A stretch of DNA of 38,384 nucleotides from Caballeronia choica. Its GTDB lineage: Bacteria; Pseudomonadota; Gammaproteobacteria; Burkholderiales; Burkholderiaceae. The notes under the pieces were generated by a model. The model was not told the origin of the DNA, did not search any database, and was given only the letters and a program-made list of their open reading frames with translations. Made by a program: the position numbers and the translations under genes. Positions 36,958 to 38,384 of this stretch are shown piece after piece (position 1 is the first letter of the stretch; each line of letters begins with the position of its first letter). The stretch spans positions 1 to 38,384 of the forward strand of contig NZ_FCON02000076.1 in the NCBI RefSeq assembly GCF_001544535.1, in the 5' to 3' direction.

Positions 36958-37719
36958 TCAGACGCGCGCGTTGCCGCCTGCGGACTGCGCGCCGAGTGCG
37001 TTGGCGCTTGCGGATTGTGCGGCGAGTGCGCTGGCGCCTGCGGACGGCACGCCGAGCCCGTTGCCGCCTGCCGGCTCCGCGCGGAGCGCATTGGTGGCGA
37101 TCGTGAAGGCGTTGTCGCGGCCTGCCGCGCCGGCCATTGCGGGATTGATGGCTTTGGTGATCAGGTCGAAGTGGCCGGCGTCGGCGAGTTCGTTGCAGCC
37201 GTGCGACTTCCAGTACCAGCCCGCGACGAGCGCTGCGGCGTTTGCGTCGTTGCGCACGAGATCGGGATTGGACACGAGGTCCATGCCGATCGCCTTGCCC
37301 GCGCTCGCGAAGTTGGCCTTGAACGTGAGCTGGATCAGGCCTGAGCCGCGGTATTTCCAGCCGTCGCCGCCTGCTGCCGGCCCGTTGCCGTTCTTGTTCT
37401 GGTAGACGAGATTCGCGAGTTGCTGCTGGCGTGCCGGGGGCACGCAGTTTTCACCCGTCTGGCGGCCGAGCGAACCGCACTGTCCGGGTGTCAGGCAGGA
37501 AAATGTGGCGTGCAGGCCTGCGACGCCGTAGTTGAAATTCTCCTGAACCGGCGGCAGCGGAAACTTGCCGCTTTCAAAGGCGATCTGCGCAAGGAAGGCC
37601 GCCTCCCGCGCGGGCGTGTTGATTTCGAACCGTTGCATCGCATTCATGATCGGCGTGAGCCAAAACGCCGCGCTGGCGGCGGACGCACCGGTCGCTGCCA
37701 TGAACATTTCCTGGTCCAT
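36958..37719 (-). CDS. GH19 chitinase/lysozyme-like protein
   Basis: A 253-residue glycoside hydrolase family 19 protein. NTPAREAAFLAQIAFESGKF holds the likely catalytic Glu (FESGKF), and GDGWKYRGSGLIQLTFKANFASAGKAIG and VAGWYWKSHGCNELADAG are typical of the fold. It would cleave chitin-type or peptidoglycan glycan strands. No signal peptide is visible, as in endolysin-like members. The last 35 residues are a degenerate ten-residue repeat rich in Ala, Ser, Gly and Asn. GGAGAAC precedes the ATG at 37719; a longer frame to 37899 is not supported. No phage genes surround it, so its role (interbacterial, fungal or cell wall) is open. Confidence 0.85.
   Translation of the reverse strand: MDQEMFMAATGASAASAAFWLTPIMNAMQRFEINTPAREAAFLAQIAFESGKFPLPPVQENFNYGVAGLHATFSCLTPGQCGSLGRQTGENCVPPARQQQLANLVYQNKNGNGPAAGGDGWKYRGSGLIQLTFKANFASAGKAIGMDLVSNPDLVRNDANAAALVAGWYWKSHGCNELADAGHFDLITKAINPAMAGAAGRDNAFTIATNALRAEPAGGNGLGVPSAGASALAAQSASANALGAQSAGGNARV
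36960..37074 (-). repeat. Degenerate ~30-bp tandem repeat in the chitinase 3' end
   Basis: About 3.8 imperfect units encode PAGGNGLGVP / SAGASALAAQ / SASANALGAQ / SAGGNARV. The DNA units keep the reading frame (30 bp each), so the tail may vary in length between strains. Confidence 0.6.
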
Positions 37720-38127
37720 ACTGTTCTCCAAATCTGAATGATGTAAGAGACACCATTGCTGCACCGCGAAGCGGGTTGCGTCTGCGAGGTGTCGATGGGC
37801 CAGTGTTGGAGTGAAATGCTTTTTTGCGCGGCCTGGGAGGGGCGAGTGCTGCGAAGCCTGAAGGGGTTCGAAGCATCGGCCTGCGTAATGTTTTAGCACG
37901 CATTGTTTTGAATGCCAGGGTTTGCTTGCGTGCGTATGAGCGCTTCATCACACTTCGGGGTGGGTGCCGCGCTTCGCTTGGCTATTGACGTTGTCGGGGG
38001 ATGCGAGGCGGGGCGGGGATGATGCTGCACTGCGGATAGATGAGCGCAGGATTGTCTTATTGAATAGCAGGATCGTTATAACGGTTTGCGCTCGCGGTGG
38101 GGTATGGGCGCTGGGGGTTGGGTTGGG
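37720..38127. other. Gene-free stretch
   Basis: About 400 bp with no convincing gene. It must hold the promoter of the chitinase gene at its left side. The right part (from about 38085) becomes G-rich and merges with the repeat that continues to the window end. Confidence 0.6.
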
Positions 38128-38384
38128 GTTACACCGTTTGATGCGCTCAGGCTCCCATGGAACTTGTATTCATGTCGGTTTATTAGCTCTGCCCCTGTCC
38201 GGGGCGGGACTCACTTTCTTTGCTGCTGCAAAGAAAGTAAGCAAAGAAAGCAGCTTCACAACGCCAATCCTTGCCATGCGCCACTAGACCGCTCCCTCGG
38301 AGTGGTCCAACCGGGGGAGTGTCGTTAGCGGGGTTTCATCGTTGTTGGCATGTAGAAGAGGCGCGCACGTCGCACCGCCATACG
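38128..38384 (+). repeat. Right-end mosaic repeat, inverted copy of 283-541
   Basis: From GTTACACCGTTTGATGCGC the sequence follows the reverse complement of the left-end repeat. Shared parts are the CCCCTGTCCGGGG stem, the AAAGAAAGT hairpin (38213-38238) and the block CGGAGTGGTCCAACCGGGGG (from 38299) onward to the last base. A variable stretch of about 40-45 bp lies between the hairpin and that block. The element continues past the window. Confidence 0.75.

Noticed and set aside
36958-37719. Prophage lysis cassette
   Set aside because: A GH19 enzyme can be a phage endolysin, but no holin, spanin, tail or integrase genes are nearby.
37964-38328. Two overlapping plus-strand open frames at the right end
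   Set aside because: They run through the same repeat as the left-end frames, in a different context; treated as non-coding.

Overview
The window is a high-GC (about two thirds G+C) chromosomal or megaplasmid segment that looks like Paraburkholderia/Caballeronia (Burkholderiaceae). The reasons are the gene families (DUF4148 protein, oxalate catabolism, an aminoethylphosphonate locus of the PhnWAY type), the strong GC3 bias, and dispersed intergenic repeats of a kind I associate with these genera. I count 31 credible protein-coding genes, no rRNA or tRNA genes, no CRISPR and no transposase. Genus assignment is inference; no marker gene is present.

Layout. (1) 1-597: non-coding mosaic repeat with a long inverted repeat. 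(2) 598-9876: a predicted peptide-ligation/peptidase system made of two transglutaminase-fold proteins, a zincin-like metallopeptidase, a giant transglutaminase-DUF2126 protein and a circularly permuted ATP-grasp/alpha-E protein. (3) 9921-20034: 2-aminoethylphosphonate (AEP) use. FAD oxidoreductase and phnW run on the minus strand; phnS-T-U-V (ABC importer) and phnA-phnY-phnZ-like run on the plus strand. AEP is taken up, transaminated by PhnW to phosphonoacetaldehyde, oxidised by PhnY to phosphonoacetate and hydrolysed by PhnA to acetate and phosphate. The FAD enzyme and the HD-domain oxygenase suggest extra routes for modified AEP. (4) 20093-21389: a secreted alpha/beta hydrolase and a small exported DUF4148 protein.

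(5) 21793-31452: a divergent uptake/amide-hydrolysis locus. On the minus strand are a BMP-family ABC importer (binding protein, double ATPase, two permeases) and a TetR regulator. On the plus strand are an isochorismatase-like cysteine hydrolase, an AMI1-like amidase, and an AtzG/AtzE/AtzH-like (HpxX/Y/Z-like) trio. All plus-strand genes but one start on or next to the previous stop, so this is a tight operon. Its substrate is unknown and is probably a nitrogen-rich small amide, ureide or nucleobase derivative. (6) 31516-36790: oxalate catabolism. frc, a PAS-only protein and an oxalate/formate antiporter run leftward; oxc runs rightward from a shared control region with two nearly identical inverted 20-bp sites. 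(7) 36958-37719: GH19 chitinase/lysozyme-like protein with a degenerate decapeptide tail. (8) 37720-38384: non-coding, ending in an inverted copy of the left-end repeat.

The most interesting points are: the substrate-orphan BMP/AtzGEH locus; paired candidate operators in the phosphonate locus plus a possible Pho box; an HD-oxygenase with all PhnZ ligands but no PhnY* partner; the mirrored operators between frc and oxc; a transglutaminase whose catalytic His position is Cys; and repeat elements that supply the stop codons and C-termini of two unrelated genes. All function calls rest on motif recognition by eye; no search was run.
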